From Oscillospiraceae bacterium (GTDB lineage Bacteria; Bacillota; Clostridia; Oscillospirales; Oscillospiraceae), in NCBI GenBank assembly GCA_009776905.1, contig WRMX01000035.1:4254-22479 (forward strand): DNA of 18,226 bases. Reading direction: 5' to 3'. Position 1 is the first letter of the stretch. Each line of letters begins with the position of its first letter. Of the stretch, positions 1 to 7,790 are shown one piece after another. Below the pieces are notes generated by a model. It worked only from the letters and a program-made list of their open reading frames with translations. It was not told the DNA's origin and searched no databases. The position numbers and the translations under genes are program-made.

Positions 1-804
1 AATATCTTTTTTCATTTTGATTTCAGCAGGTCGGTCAATTTCAGGCGGAATGTGATGCACGAGCTGGCGTATCGGGGGCGCAACACTTTGTTGCTGCTGC
101 TGAGCGGGGTCGGTCTTACTCTGGTCGTGGGAATCCCTGTCGGCGCTTATGCGGCGGTGCATAAGGATTCGAAGAGGGACCGCGCCATCAATATCGTGAC
201 TTTGTTTTTGTCCACGATACCGAACTACGCGGTCGCTATTTTGCTGACGCTTATTTTGGTGCTTTATTTGCGGCTTCTGCCGTTGATCAACAGCTATACG
301 ACGCCTCGCGCGTTCATTTTGCCGGCGCTCACCATATCTATAGGCGGGATTGCGTCCATCGTGCGCATGACTCGCACAAGCATGCTTGAGGTTTTGGAAA
401 AGCCATACATCACCGCGTTACGCTCGAAAGGGCTGGGCGAGTCGTCGGTGATTTACAGGCATGCGTTGAAGAACGCGCTTATTCCGGTGATTTCGGTTCT
501 TGGCGGGCTTATTTCGCAGCTGCTTTTCGGGACGCTGGTCGTTGAGTTTTTCTTTACTGTTCCGGCACTTGGGTCTATGATGCTCAATTCCGTCAGCGTG
601 AGGGATCATTTCACGATTCTGGGGTGCACTGTGATGCTCACCGTCATTCTCGTCGCGACGAACATCGTCGCCGATATTTTGTATGCGCTTGTCGACCCGC
701 AGATCAGGCTGCGTTATGCGGGGAGCAAGGTCACGGAGATTGTCGCTTCGGGAGCGAAGATCGCCAAGGGCGAGCTTGGTAAGGCAGGGGGTGAGGCGAA
801 GTGA
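1..804 (+). CDS. Dpp/Opp-type ABC transporter permease, first subunit (5' partial)
   Basis: Inner-membrane permease of a peptide/nickel-type ABC importer, the DppB/OppB partner of the next gene. The frame is open to the window edge. The residues before the first GTG/ATG (52-57) read FHFDFSRSV, which fits the conserved region ahead of the first core membrane helix in this family. The true start therefore lies upstream, and roughly the first 60-70 residues are missing. Several hydrophobic helices follow. The cytoplasmic EAA-type loop is visible as EKPYITALRSKGLGESSVIY followed by RHALKNALIPVIS, the segment that contacts the ATPase. The C-terminus carries an extra hydrophilic tail of about 25 residues (VTEIVASGAKIAKGELGKAGG) after the usual end. 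The gene overlaps the next by four bases (GTGA). The substrate cannot be told from the permease. Binding protein and ATPases are not in the window and may lie upstream. Confidence 0.9.
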   Translation, partial: NIFFHFDFSRSVNFRRNVMHELAYRGRNTLLLLLSGVGLTLVVGIPVGAYAAVHKDSKRDRAINIVTLFLSTIPNYAVAILLTLILVLYLRLLPLINSYTTPRAFILPALTISIGGIASIVRMTRTSMLEVLEKPYITALRSKGLGESSVIYRHALKNALIPVISVLGGLISQLLFGTLVVEFFFTVPALGSMMLNSVSVRDHFTILGCTVMLTVILVATNIVADILYALVDPQIRLRYAGSKVTEIVASGAKIAKGELGKAGGEAK

Positions 805-1706
805 ACGATTCTAGCGTTGCGGCCGGTTTGGGCGATATGGTGGGGAAACCTGCGACGCGCGCCGTCCTCTCCGATAGCCTCTGGACGGGAGCTTTGAGGC
901 GGCTGGCAAGGAACAAGATCGCTGTGGCGGGTTTCTTTGTTTGCATTGTCATAGTCATCGCATGCGTATGCGCCCCGTTGTTGACCAAGTGGGATTATGC
1001 CTCTGTGGACATCTGGAGCGTGATGGAGCGTCCGTCGAGCAAGCATATTCTGGGCACCGACTATATCGGGCGCGATTTGTTTTCGAGGATATTATACGGG
1101 GGCAGGGTGACGCTCAAAATCGCTTTCGTCTCTACCGCGCTCGCGGCGGTGATTGGAAGTATCTTGGGGCTAGTCGCGGGGTTCTCCGGCGGCCGCGTGG
1201 ATTTTGTCTTGTCGCATCTTATTGACGTGCTGGCCGCTATCCCCATGTTTTTATTGATTATTGCAATAGAGATGGCGTTTGGCTGGGGGCAGGGCTACTT
1301 TATGTACGCGATGGCGATTGCGGCGATACCGCAGTTCGCAAGGCTTGTCCGCGCTGCTGTCATGAGCGTCATGGGGTGCGAGTATATCGTTGCTGCCCGA
1401 GCTCTGGGCGTGGGGAAGGCGCAGATCGTTCTCAGGCATATTCTGCACAACATTGCTCCGGTGTTGATAACCCGTTTCACGAGCGGCTTCGCGGAGGCGT
1501 TGCTCACTTGCACCGTCATGGGTTATTTGAAGATTGGCATCAGCCCGCCGACTCCGGAGTGGGGCGCGATCGTCAATGCCGGCAAGGTGAGCATGAGGAC
1601 GAGCGCTCATTTGCTTATCATCCCGTGCGTGGTCATCATCGTTTGCGTGCTTTCGGTGAGTCTTTTTGGCGATGGGTTGCGGGACGCGCTCGATCCGCAC
1701 GAGTAA
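801..1706 (+). CDS. Dpp/Opp-type ABC transporter permease, second subunit
   Basis: Second permease (DppC/OppC type, 301 residues, normal length) of the same importer. Visible signatures are an N-terminal membrane helix near residues 40-60 (IAVAGFFVCIVIVIACVCAP), the family motif HILGTDYIGRDLFSRILYGG before the core helices, and the EAA loop EYIVAARALGVGKAQIVLRH. The end LFGDGLRDALDP is also characteristic of DppC. The GTG start at 801 lies inside the stop of the preceding gene (GTGA overlap) with a GGTGAGG ribosome site just upstream, so the two are translationally coupled and probably form a heterodimeric channel. No ATPase genes follow. The next gene is convergent, so this is the 3' end of the transporter operon. 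Substrate is unknown; peptides are the family default. Confidence 0.93.
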   Translation: MNDSSVAAGLGDMVGKPATRAVLSDSLWTGALRRLARNKIAVAGFFVCIVIVIACVCAPLLTKWDYASVDIWSVMERPSSKHILGTDYIGRDLFSRILYGGRVTLKIAFVSTALAAVIGSILGLVAGFSGGRVDFVLSHLIDVLAAIPMFLLIIAIEMAFGWGQGYFMYAMAIAAIPQFARLVRAAVMSVMGCEYIVAARALGVGKAQIVLRHILHNIAPVLITRFTSGFAEALLTCTVMGYLKIGISPPTPEWGAIVNAGKVSMRTSAHLLIIPCVVIIVCVLSVSLFGDGLRDALDPHE

Positions 1707-1718
1707 TGCGGATTGCGG

Positions 1719-1807
1719 GCCGCCGCTACGGGGGGCGGCAGAATGCCGCCGCTACGGGTGCGGTGGACAAGGGGGGCGGCAGAATGCCGCCGCTACGGGT
1801 GCGGTGG
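1719..1807. repeat. GC-rich tandem repeat with perfect hairpin
   Basis: Two tandem units of 41 bases start at 1731 and 1772, with a partial unit (GCCGCCGCTACGG) at 1719. Each full unit holds a perfect hairpin GGCGGCA-GAA-TGCCGCC followed by GCTACGGGTGCGGTGG. The array sits between two convergent genes. It could help stop transcription from both sides, although no T-run follows. It looks like an interspersed palindromic element rather than a coding sequence. Confidence 0.75.
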
Positions 1808-1808
1808 G

Positions 1809-2921
1809 TCACATCAGTTCTGATATGTCTTTCATGAATTTGGAGATTTCAATGTGCTGCGGGCAGACTTTTTCACATGCGCCGCATTGTACGCAATCTT
1901 TTGGCGTGGGGCCGGTCAGCCCCATCATATAATATAGATGCTTGAGCGAACTTAGGTCTTTATGCACCAGATAGTCGTTGTAGACTCCTAGGGCACCGGG
2001 GATGACGATTTTTTTCGGGCAATGGGGCACGCAGTAGCGGCAGTCCGTGCAGGGGCTGGACGGGGTTGCGTTGATGATTTCGACTGCCTGCTTGACTAGC
2101 TCGTGCTCTTGCGCAGTCAGCGGTTTGAAGTCCTTAAATGTCTTTATGTTGTCTTCGACCTCGCTGAGGGCGCCCATTCCCGTCAGGATGGCCATGATGC
2201 CGTCGAGCTCTGCGAGGAAGCGGAATGCCCAAGAGGCGACCGACGCATCGGGGTTCGCCGCGCGGAGGAATTTCCCGGAGTCGGAGTATTCGCTGGCGAG
2301 CCAGCCGCCTTTGCAGGGCTCCATGACCGTGATGGGGACGTTGTGCTTGCGTGCGGTTTCATATAATCTGCGCGATTGCGTCGTGGGGCTTTCCCAATCG
2401 AGGTAGTTGAGCTGGAGCAGGATGAGCTCGGTTTCGGGGTGTTTTGTCAGCGTTTCATCGAGCACTTCGGGGGTGTCGTGGAAGGAGAAGCCTATATGTT
2501 TGGCGTCGCCTCTTTCTTTTAGCTTTTGCAGGAAGCCCCATGAGTCGAGTTCATCGGCTTTTTTTATTGTACCGGCGTTGAGGGCGTGGAGGAAGTAGAA
2601 GTCGATGTAGTCGAGGCCGAGGCGCTTGCGCGACGTGTCGAACCTTTCCTGCATGTCTTCGGGGCGCTCTACCGACAGGAGGGATAGTTTTGTGTTGATG
2701 GTATACGCATCTCTGGGGTAGCGCGGGACGAGCGTTTCGCCGAGGGCTTTTTCGGAGGCCTCGTAGACATAGCAGGTGTCGAAGTATGTGTATCCTGCTT
2801 CCATGAACGTGTCGATCATTTTGTGGATTGTGTCGTAGTCGAGATTGCCGTCGATGCGTGGGAGGCGCATGTTGCCGTAGCCGAGTTTGCCTGTTGGTCT
2901 GCCGAAGTATTGTTCTTTCAT
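1809..2921 (-). CDS. Aldo/keto reductase with C-terminal two-cluster ferredoxin domain
   Basis: Predicted NAD(P)H- or ferredoxin-linked oxidoreductase of 370 residues, of the aldo/keto reductase plus 4Fe-4S type (COG1453-like). The AKR tetrad is visible: D48 and Y53 in DTCYVYE, K78 in INTKL, H112 in FYFLHA. The C-terminus has two 4Fe-4S motifs: C291/C294/C297/C301 in CTDCRYCVPHCP and C343/C346/C349/C353 in CVQCGACEKVCP. I chose the ATG at 2919-2921 because GGAG lies nine bases upstream of it. The longer reading frame, including an ATG at 2936, has no ribosome site and adds a low-quality N-terminus. Such fused enzymes are common in anaerobes, but the substrate is not known. It is convergent with the transporter genes and 140 bases downstream of the PIG-L gene on the same strand. 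Confidence 0.92.
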   Translation of the reverse strand: MKEQYFGRPTGKLGYGNMRLPRIDGNLDYDTIHKMIDTFMEAGYTYFDTCYVYEASEKALGETLVPRYPRDAYTINTKLSLLSVERPEDMQERFDTSRKRLGLDYIDFYFLHALNAGTIKKADELDSWGFLQKLKERGDAKHIGFSFHDTPEVLDETLTKHPETELILLQLNYLDWESPTTQSRRLYETARKHNVPITVMEPCKGGWLASEYSDSGKFLRAANPDASVASWAFRFLAELDGIMAILTGMGALSEVEDNIKTFKDFKPLTAQEHELVKQAVEIINATPSSPCTDCRYCVPHCPKKIVIPGALGVYNDYLVHKDLSSLKHLYYMMGLTGPTPKDCVQCGACEKVCPQHIEISKFMKDISELM

Positions 2922-3061
2922 TGTTGTTGTCTCCATATCTATATATTTTAAATTATTATTTGTTTTGGGCCATGTGCAAGCCACTAGCCGGTTGTGCAAG
3001 AAGCATATGATCTGTTCCGGGCTTTGCGCTTGATAAAGCTTGCGTCAATTATCGCCAGTTA

Positions 3062-4516
3062 TTATCGGCTTATGTTTTCAAATAGGTCGCCGCCTATTAT
3101 GTCTGGGCCGACCGTGCTCCTGACGAGGCCGAACTTGTGGCCGGTGGGACCGTTTTGCGGCACTGCGAATGCCCATTGTTGCTGGCTTATGTGGCATGCA
3201 TATCCGGCGACGGCCATGTCATACGCCGTCGCGCCCCCGAAATTGCTGAGGGGCATGTTCCAGTCCAGCGTGATCGCATTGTCGGGATAGAGGTGCAGAT
3301 ATAGCTTTGGGGTGTCCCATGTGCCATATTTTGTAGCGGAGGCGGGGTATTTTGCCGCATCGTCCGCTTCTTCAACGGCGATTTGCAATGCGTAGGCGTT
3401 GAGCATGTGCACCCCGTGGCCGTATTCGCCGTTGACGTCGTGCCCCACGACGACTTCGGGCTTGAACCGGCGAAGCAGGTCCACTTGGTAGCTTACCACG
3501 TTGTCGAGGCCATACATCGATTGCGCTTCGCTGAGCGATTCGGCATAACGGTCGTTGAATCCGCCAATAATGGGATAGTACCTTATTCCCACCGTCCACA
3601 GCCCGTTGAGGAGCTCGTGGGGCCGCGGCGGCTCGTTCCAGTGGTTCGTAAGATATGCGACCTGCACGCGGTATCCGAGCTCGCCCGCGTAATATGGCAT
3701 GATGCCGGCGAAGTAGAGGTGTTCGTCGTCCGCGTGGGTGGGCAGAAGAAGGAGGTCGGCTTTCGCACATGGCTGTTCCCAGGTTTGAACCCATTGCGGC
3801 GCTGCGCCTTCTGTGAATGCATAGACATCGCAGATGGTCGAGTCTGTGTTTGGAAATTGCATTGTGATTTCTGTCGATGGTGAGGATAGAGCGATGTATT
3901 CGTGGATGAATCCGTTGTTCCCGCATGATTGTGAAGGCTCGCCCGATATGAACCATTCTCCGGGAGGCAGGTCCCATATGATATATAGCGCGTGGATGAT
4001 TTCGGGCGCGTTGATCTTTAGCGTGGAACCGGCTTCGACCGTTTTTTTCGTCGTGTAGCTGCGGTCGAGCAGGGTTGTTGTCGATGCGCCGTTGGAGAGC
4101 TCAATCGTGAGCGTTTCCGTCAGGTCATTCGCGGGAGGAAGGGTGGAAGGCTGTTGGTTTTGGGGGTCGTTGGGGTCGTTGGGGCCGTTTGGGCCGTTTA
4201 GGCCTTCGATGTCGCTGGCGCCGGGGCTGGCGTTGGGGTCGGCATCGGGGTCGTCGTCGGGGTCTGATCCGGCATTGCTTGCGCCATCGCTTTCCTGCCC
4301 ATTTGCGTTGGGATGCTGCGCGTCTGCTTCGCTGCTTTGGCCGGACTCAGCGGGGGACATGGGGGTTTGTGAGAGCGATATGTCGTTGGTGGGGCTTTTT
4401 GTCCGCGTTTGTTCCGGCTGCCCGAGATCGAGGCGCGACATGCGGCTTTGGACGACCAGGATCCATATTATTATGGCGGCGAGCGTCAGCAATATGCTGA
4501 TTATTTTTCTTTTCAT
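3062..4516 (-). CDS. Membrane-anchored PIG-L/LmbE-family deacetylase
   Basis: Likely extracytoplasmic Zn-dependent N-acetyl-sugar deacetylase of the PIG-L/LmbE family (484 residues). An N-terminal signal anchor (residues about 4-23, ISILLTLAAIIIWILVV) is followed by a long low-complexity Ser/Asp/Asn/Pro linker (about 35-130), an all-beta-looking segment (about 130-245), and the PIG-L domain (about 250-465). The catalytic motif is H261-A-D-D-E265, a version of the family AHPDDE: His and the second Asp would bind zinc and the first Asp would be the general base. The distal histidine motif is GHGVH (H367, H370). The start has GAGG ten bases upstream, and a good promoter lies at 4575-4603. The substrate, perhaps a cell-wall or surface glycan, is inference from the neighbouring glycan-type genes. 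The proline in AHPDDE is replaced by Ala, which is tolerated in the family as far as I know. Confidence 0.85.
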   Translation of the reverse strand: MKRKIISILLTLAAIIIWILVVQSRMSRLDLGQPEQTRTKSPTNDISLSQTPMSPAESGQSSEADAQHPNANGQESDGASNAGSDPDDDPDADPNASPGASDIEGLNGPNGPNDPNDPQNQQPSTLPPANDLTETLTIELSNGASTTTLLDRSYTTKKTVEAGSTLKINAPEIIHALYIIWDLPPGEWFISGEPSQSCGNNGFIHEYIALSSPSTEITMQFPNTDSTICDVYAFTEGAAPQWVQTWEQPCAKADLLLLPTHADDEHLYFAGIMPYYAGELGYRVQVAYLTNHWNEPPRPHELLNGLWTVGIRYYPIIGGFNDRYAESLSEAQSMYGLDNVVSYQVDLLRRFKPEVVVGHDVNGEYGHGVHMLNAYALQIAVEEADDAAKYPASATKYGTWDTPKLYLHLYPDNAITLDWNMPLSNFGGATAYDMAVAGYACHISQQQWAFAVPQNGPTGHKFGLVRSTVGPDIIGGDLFENISR

Positions 4517-4574
4517 AGTAAAAGTACCTCAAAGCGCGCGGCGTCCGGGCTGTGGGGGCGGAGCCCTCACGTTT

Positions 4575-4603
4575 AGAATACAACATATGGGCTTTTATGA
4601 CAA
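4575..4603 (-). promoter_or_regulatory. Sigma-A-type promoter for the PIG-L gene
   Basis: Reading the minus strand, TTGTCA (4603-4598, 5 of 6 consensus) is separated by 17 bases from TATTCT (4580-4575, 4 of 6). Transcription would begin near 4568, giving a leader of about 50 bases. Most of that leader could fold into a GGGCT/AGCCC hairpin (4547-4566). Confidence 0.55.
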
Positions 4604-4621
4604 TAGCGTTGCTGAAAATTG

Positions 4622-4649
4622 TTGCTTTTTTTCTATAATCATTTATAAT
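4622..4649 (+). promoter_or_regulatory. Candidate promoter toward the 4985 gene
   Basis: Perfect TATAAT at 4644-4649 with TTGCTT at 4622-4627 and a 16-base spacer. A second TATAAT lies at 4634-4639. The nearest plus-strand gene starts 335 bases downstream, so the tandem repeat array would be transcribed as part of its leader. The -35 match is weak (TTG only). Confidence 0.4.
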
Positions 4650-4677
4650 ACAGGGAGTGTTTATAAGCAGGGGGAAT

Positions 4678-4920
4678 GATTCTACGGCGCGTCTGGGAAG
4701 CCGCGCCCTACAATGGATTTATGAATAGAGGGGGCGCTCGGAATGACGAGGGGGTGCTCGGAATGACGGGAAAGATTCTACGGCGCGTCTGGGAAGCCGC
4801 GCCCTACAATGGATTTATGAATAGAGGGGGCGCTCGGAATGACGAGGGGGGGCGCTCGGAATGACGGGAAAGATTCTACGGCGCGTCTGGGAAGCCGCGC
4901 CCTACAATGGATTTATGAAT
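4678..4920. repeat. Tandem repeat array, 96-98 base units, 2.5 copies
   Basis: Copies start at 4678, 4774 and 4872 with GATTCTACGGCGCGTCTGGG, and the third is truncated after about 48 bases. Each unit has a hairpin with stem GGCGCG/CGCGCC around TCTGGGAAGC, then a spacer with CTCGGAATGACG. This fills most of the 468-base gap between the divergent genes at 4516 and 4985. The only reading frame through it (4676-4864) is made of the repeat itself and is not a credible gene. The array lies downstream of a candidate promoter, so it may be a structured leader. Confidence 0.85.
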
Positions 4921-4984
4921 ATTGCCAATCTGCGGACGATTATCAGAATGACGGGGCTGTGCCGAAAACAATGAGGAGCGAGCT

Positions 4985-6085
4985 GTGAGAGATAAAAGCG
5001 CTATAAATTATGGCTATAGTGATTCTCCTGCGAGGCGCATGGGGAAGGCCATTATCAAGTTTTTTACCGCATTGATTACCATACTATTAGTCTTAGTCAT
5101 TGCGATATGCACTACGATTTGGGTTTTGGCGAAGGGGCCTTCGCCGACTGCGCAGCGCCTGTTTGTCATGTCTGTGCGAGAGACCAGCGCAGTTGGTTTT
5201 CTTGCGAATATTTTCCTGTCCGAGGCTGAGATTGAGAGGATCATTGGAGTTCCGGAGTCCGATGCTGTGCAATATGAGACGGACACGTCTCTTATCACCG
5301 TAGCGGCGGCACGGCCAGTAGTGCCCATTAGTTCAAATGACGCGGAGGTTGAGGACGTTGAGATTGAGGACACTGCGCCGCTAGATGATGATATTGAGGA
5401 GAGCGGCGATGGGCTGGAGCTTGTTGAGGTGAATGGGAACGGATATAAAGGTTTTATGCTGATTGTAAGCGACCCTTTGCGCGTGTTCGTCGGCACGCCC
5501 GTCAATTTCGGAGGCGCGGGAGTGAAGCTGATGGACATGATCCGTCGGACAGAGGCGGTCGCGGGAATAAATGCCGGAGGGTTTTATGACCCTGACGGCA
5601 CCGGTTCCGGCGGGATTCCCGATGGGCTCGTCATATGCGACGGAGAGCTTAAATGGGGCGCCGGGGGCGGCACTGTCAATGTGATAGGATTTGATGCCGA
5701 CGGCATTTTACACGTCGGATCGATGACGTCTACAGCTGCTATGAATCTTGGTTTGCAATGGGCGGTGAGTTTCGGGCCGACGCTCATTTCCAACGGGGTC
5801 GCGCAGGACAAGGAATTAGTGCGCAGCGGCATCAATCCTCGCACGGCGATCGGGCAGCGTGCCGACGGCGCTGTGCTGTTGCTGGTGGTCGATGGCAGGC
5901 AGATTCACAGTTTGGGCGCGACTTATGAGGATTTGATCGAGATTATGCTGGATTTTGGCGCTGTGAACGCTGCAAATCTCGATGGCGGGTCTTCGACGCT
6001 GATGATCATTGACGAGGAGTTTGTGAATAGCTGCGCTTCAGTTTCCGGACCGAGGACCATACCGACCGCGTTTTTGGTCAGGTAA
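4985..6085 (+). CDS. Membrane-anchored phosphodiester glycosidase (NAGPA-like) domain protein
   Basis: 366-residue protein with a short cytoplasmic N-terminus, one membrane helix (about residues 22-49, ALITILLVLVIAICTTIWVL), an acidic linker (about 105-145, many Asp/Glu) and a C-terminal phosphodiester glycosidase domain (NAGPA/YigE-like, about 150-366). Family signatures are NAGGFYDPDGTGSGGIPDG, PRTAIGQRADGAVLLLVVDG and the end motif NLDGGSST. The human relative removes GlcNAc from a phosphodiester, and bacterial members are thought to act on exopolysaccharide or wall phosphodiesters. The active domain would face outside. The GTG start at 4985 is chosen because GAGGAG lies six bases upstream. 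A second gene with this domain lies at 10055. The fold assignment is firm; the substrate is unknown. Confidence 0.87.
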   Translation: MRDKSAINYGYSDSPARRMGKAIIKFFTALITILLVLVIAICTTIWVLAKGPSPTAQRLFVMSVRETSAVGFLANIFLSEAEIERIIGVPESDAVQYETDTSLITVAAARPVVPISSNDAEVEDVEIEDTAPLDDDIEESGDGLELVEVNGNGYKGFMLIVSDPLRVFVGTPVNFGGAGVKLMDMIRRTEAVAGINAGGFYDPDGTGSGGIPDGLVICDGELKWGAGGGTVNVIGFDADGILHVGSMTSTAAMNLGLQWAVSFGPTLISNGVAQDKELVRSGINPRTAIGQRADGAVLLLVVDGRQIHSLGATYEDLIEIMLDFGAVNAANLDGGSSTLMIIDEEFVNSCASVSGPRTIPTAFLVR

Positions 6086-6165
6086 TTGCTTAAGCTCTTC
6101 GCACATTAATCATGAGGTAAACTCAGCCGCTTTGCCGCTATTGCCGCGCGAAGCGCATAAGTTGT

Positions 6166-6194
6166 TTGGTGGGGCCTCACGTTGGTATTATAAT
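6166..6194 (+). promoter_or_regulatory. Candidate promoter for the 6219 gene
   Basis: Perfect TATAAT at 6189-6194 and TTGGTG at 6166-6171, 17-base spacer. The predicted transcript start near 6201 lies after the TTG at 6198, which supports the ATG at 6219 as the start codon. The -35 match is weak. Confidence 0.5.
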
Positions 6195-6218
6195 TGATTG
6201 ACGATTGGGATTTGGATT

Positions 6219-7790
6219 ATGCGTGATAACAAAACTGTTGCGGATGTGGCGACCGGCGCGGACGAAGAAGTTGATTTTTCGTCCATGAGCCTTGACGATT
6301 TGCTTGAGTCCGTCCGCAGGGATATTGAGCCGAAAAAAGAACCTGATGAGATCGCCGTCGTTGATGAGCCTGATGCTTATGCATCGTTCGTGCAGGTCAG
6401 CGCGCCGCGTTCGAAGCGTTGGGATGAGCCTGCGGAGAGCGCTTATGTCGTGCCGGTGAAGCGGCGCAGGTTTGGGTTTTACAAGATATTGATTGTGATC
6501 GTCGTCGTGCTGCTTGCCGGCATTTGCGCGGGCGCCGTGTATTTTTGGAGGTATATCGACGCATATGAAAAATCGTTGCCGGAGCATGTCATTGAGGCTC
6601 TTCGCGATAATATCGATTTGGATTTTTGGGAGAAGAGCGTGGAGGATGCCATTGCTCCGCTTTTGACGGAGTTCGAGCAGGGCGATGATTATTCGCCCGA
6701 CCGCTTCATCGGCAAGATTCGCGATGTGCAATATACGATTCGCCAAAAGAGCGACGAGAGCACGGATGAGATGCTGGTTTATATCGTCAGGGCGGGCGCG
6801 CAAGACATCGGCATTGTGCGATTGGTGCCGAGCGAGAGCGCGGGTTATGGTTTTACGATGTGGAAGGTTGGGGAGATCGAGCTTATCGATTCGTTTGTCG
6901 AAGCGCTCCCAAGAAGCGTCAGCATTACCGCTTCGCAGAACGCGGCCGTAGAAATCAACGGAGTCGCCGTTTCGCGCGAGTACGAGGTCGATTGCGAGTT
7001 TAGGTATGGGGTGTCGTACCGGGTGCAGGGGCTTTTCGGCGATGTGGATGTTACTGTCGTTGAGTTTAACGGGAGGAAACCAACTCCGTATTATGATGAA
7101 AACGATGAATATTATTATACCATCATTGAACCATTCGACCGGGAGTTCAATTTCATCGTTCCTGAGGATGCGTTGGTATTCATCGATGATGTGCGGGTGC
7201 CTTCCGAATTCATCGTTGATGATTTGATCGTGCCGGGAATATTCGACGGCATCCTCGAGCCGGCAGACGTTCCTGTGAAGTTTGTCAGGTATGACATCAA
7301 GCTGAATGAGCTTTACGTCGAGCCTGTGTTGGCTGTGACGGACGCGCTGGGCGATGTGATTAAGGCGGGACTGACCGACGGCGGCGATGTCATATATGAC
7401 ACGGGGTTCTCGGAAGAGCTGGAAGAAAATTTTTCCGCGACTGTGGAGGCGTTTGTCCGCGCATATGTCAGGTTTGGAGCGAATCTCGGCAACAGCGCCG
7501 AGGGGAACTTCGCGACGCTCAGCGGATATATGCTCCGGGATTCCGATCTTTACAGACGGACCAGGGCATCTATCGAAGGTATGATTTGGGTGAGTGGCAC
7601 TTCGGTCGAGTACAATTCTCTGGATATCGTGAATTTCCGGCAATATGGTGATGAATATTTTTCCTGCGAGGTGCATTATAATATTACGAACAAGACGTAT
7701 TATGAGGCGCGCGAGGTTGAGGGTGATTATGAGGTGCTGTTTGTCCTTTCAGGGGGCAAATGGCTGGTTGTGAAAATGGATGCCCTATGA
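6219..7790 (+). CDS. Membrane-anchored extracytoplasmic protein, possibly TcaA/NTF2-like
   Basis: 523-residue protein of no firmly recognised family. An acidic cytoplasmic N-terminus (1-84) contains MSLDDLLESVRRDI and ends in basic KRRR (81-84). One membrane helix follows (about 88-110, YKILIVIVVVLLAGICAGAV), and about 410 residues would lie outside. The external part has repeated beta-rich segments (around ITASQNAAVEINGVAVSREY and FNFIVPEDALVFIDDVRVPS) and a final region (about 410-523) ending VLFVLSGGKWLVVKMDAL, which resembles NTF2-like ends of TcaA-type wall-stress proteins. No zinc ribbon is seen at the N-terminus, unlike typical TcaA. I chose ATG 6219 over TTG 6198 because the TATAAT box ends at 6194. 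The ribosome site is weak. The stop overlaps the next start (ATGA), so the two products are probably made together. Confidence 0.7.
   Translation: MRDNKTVADVATGADEEVDFSSMSLDDLLESVRRDIEPKKEPDEIAVVDEPDAYASFVQVSAPRSKRWDEPAESAYVVPVKRRRFGFYKILIVIVVVLLAGICAGAVYFWRYIDAYEKSLPEHVIEALRDNIDLDFWEKSVEDAIAPLLTEFEQGDDYSPDRFIGKIRDVQYTIRQKSDESTDEMLVYIVRAGAQDIGIVRLVPSESAGYGFTMWKVGEIELIDSFVEALPRSVSITASQNAAVEINGVAVSREYEVDCEFRYGVSYRVQGLFGDVDVTVVEFNGRKPTPYYDENDEYYYTIIEPFDREFNFIVPEDALVFIDDVRVPSEFIVDDLIVPGIFDGILEPADVPVKFVRYDIKLNELYVEPVLAVTDALGDVIKAGLTDGGDVIYDTGFSEELEENFSATVEAFVRAYVRFGANLGNSAEGNFATLSGYMLRDSDLYRRTRASIEGMIWVSGTSVEYNSLDIVNFRQYGDEYFSCEVHYNITNKTYYEAREVEGDYEVLFVLSGGKWLVVKMDAL

Noticed and set aside
2922..2999. 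Longer N-terminus for the aldo/keto reductase
   Set aside because: The upstream starts lack a ribosome site and encode an atypical Asn-rich leader; the ATG at 2921 has GGAG at good spacing and matches the family start.
4676..4864. 62-codon open frame on the plus strand
   Set aside because: It consists entirely of two copies of the tandem repeat; its length reflects a 96-base period divisible by three, and there is no conserved protein content.
4678..4920. CRISPR-like array
   Set aside because: Only 2.5 units, the whole unit is repeated including the would-be spacer, and no cas genes are near.
6177..7676. 499-codon open frame on the minus strand
   Set aside because: It is antisense to the 6219 gene, which has a promoter, a membrane helix and a coupled downstream gene. 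The antisense translation is rich in His/Arg/Ile with no domain; long antisense frames are common in GC-rich coding DNA.
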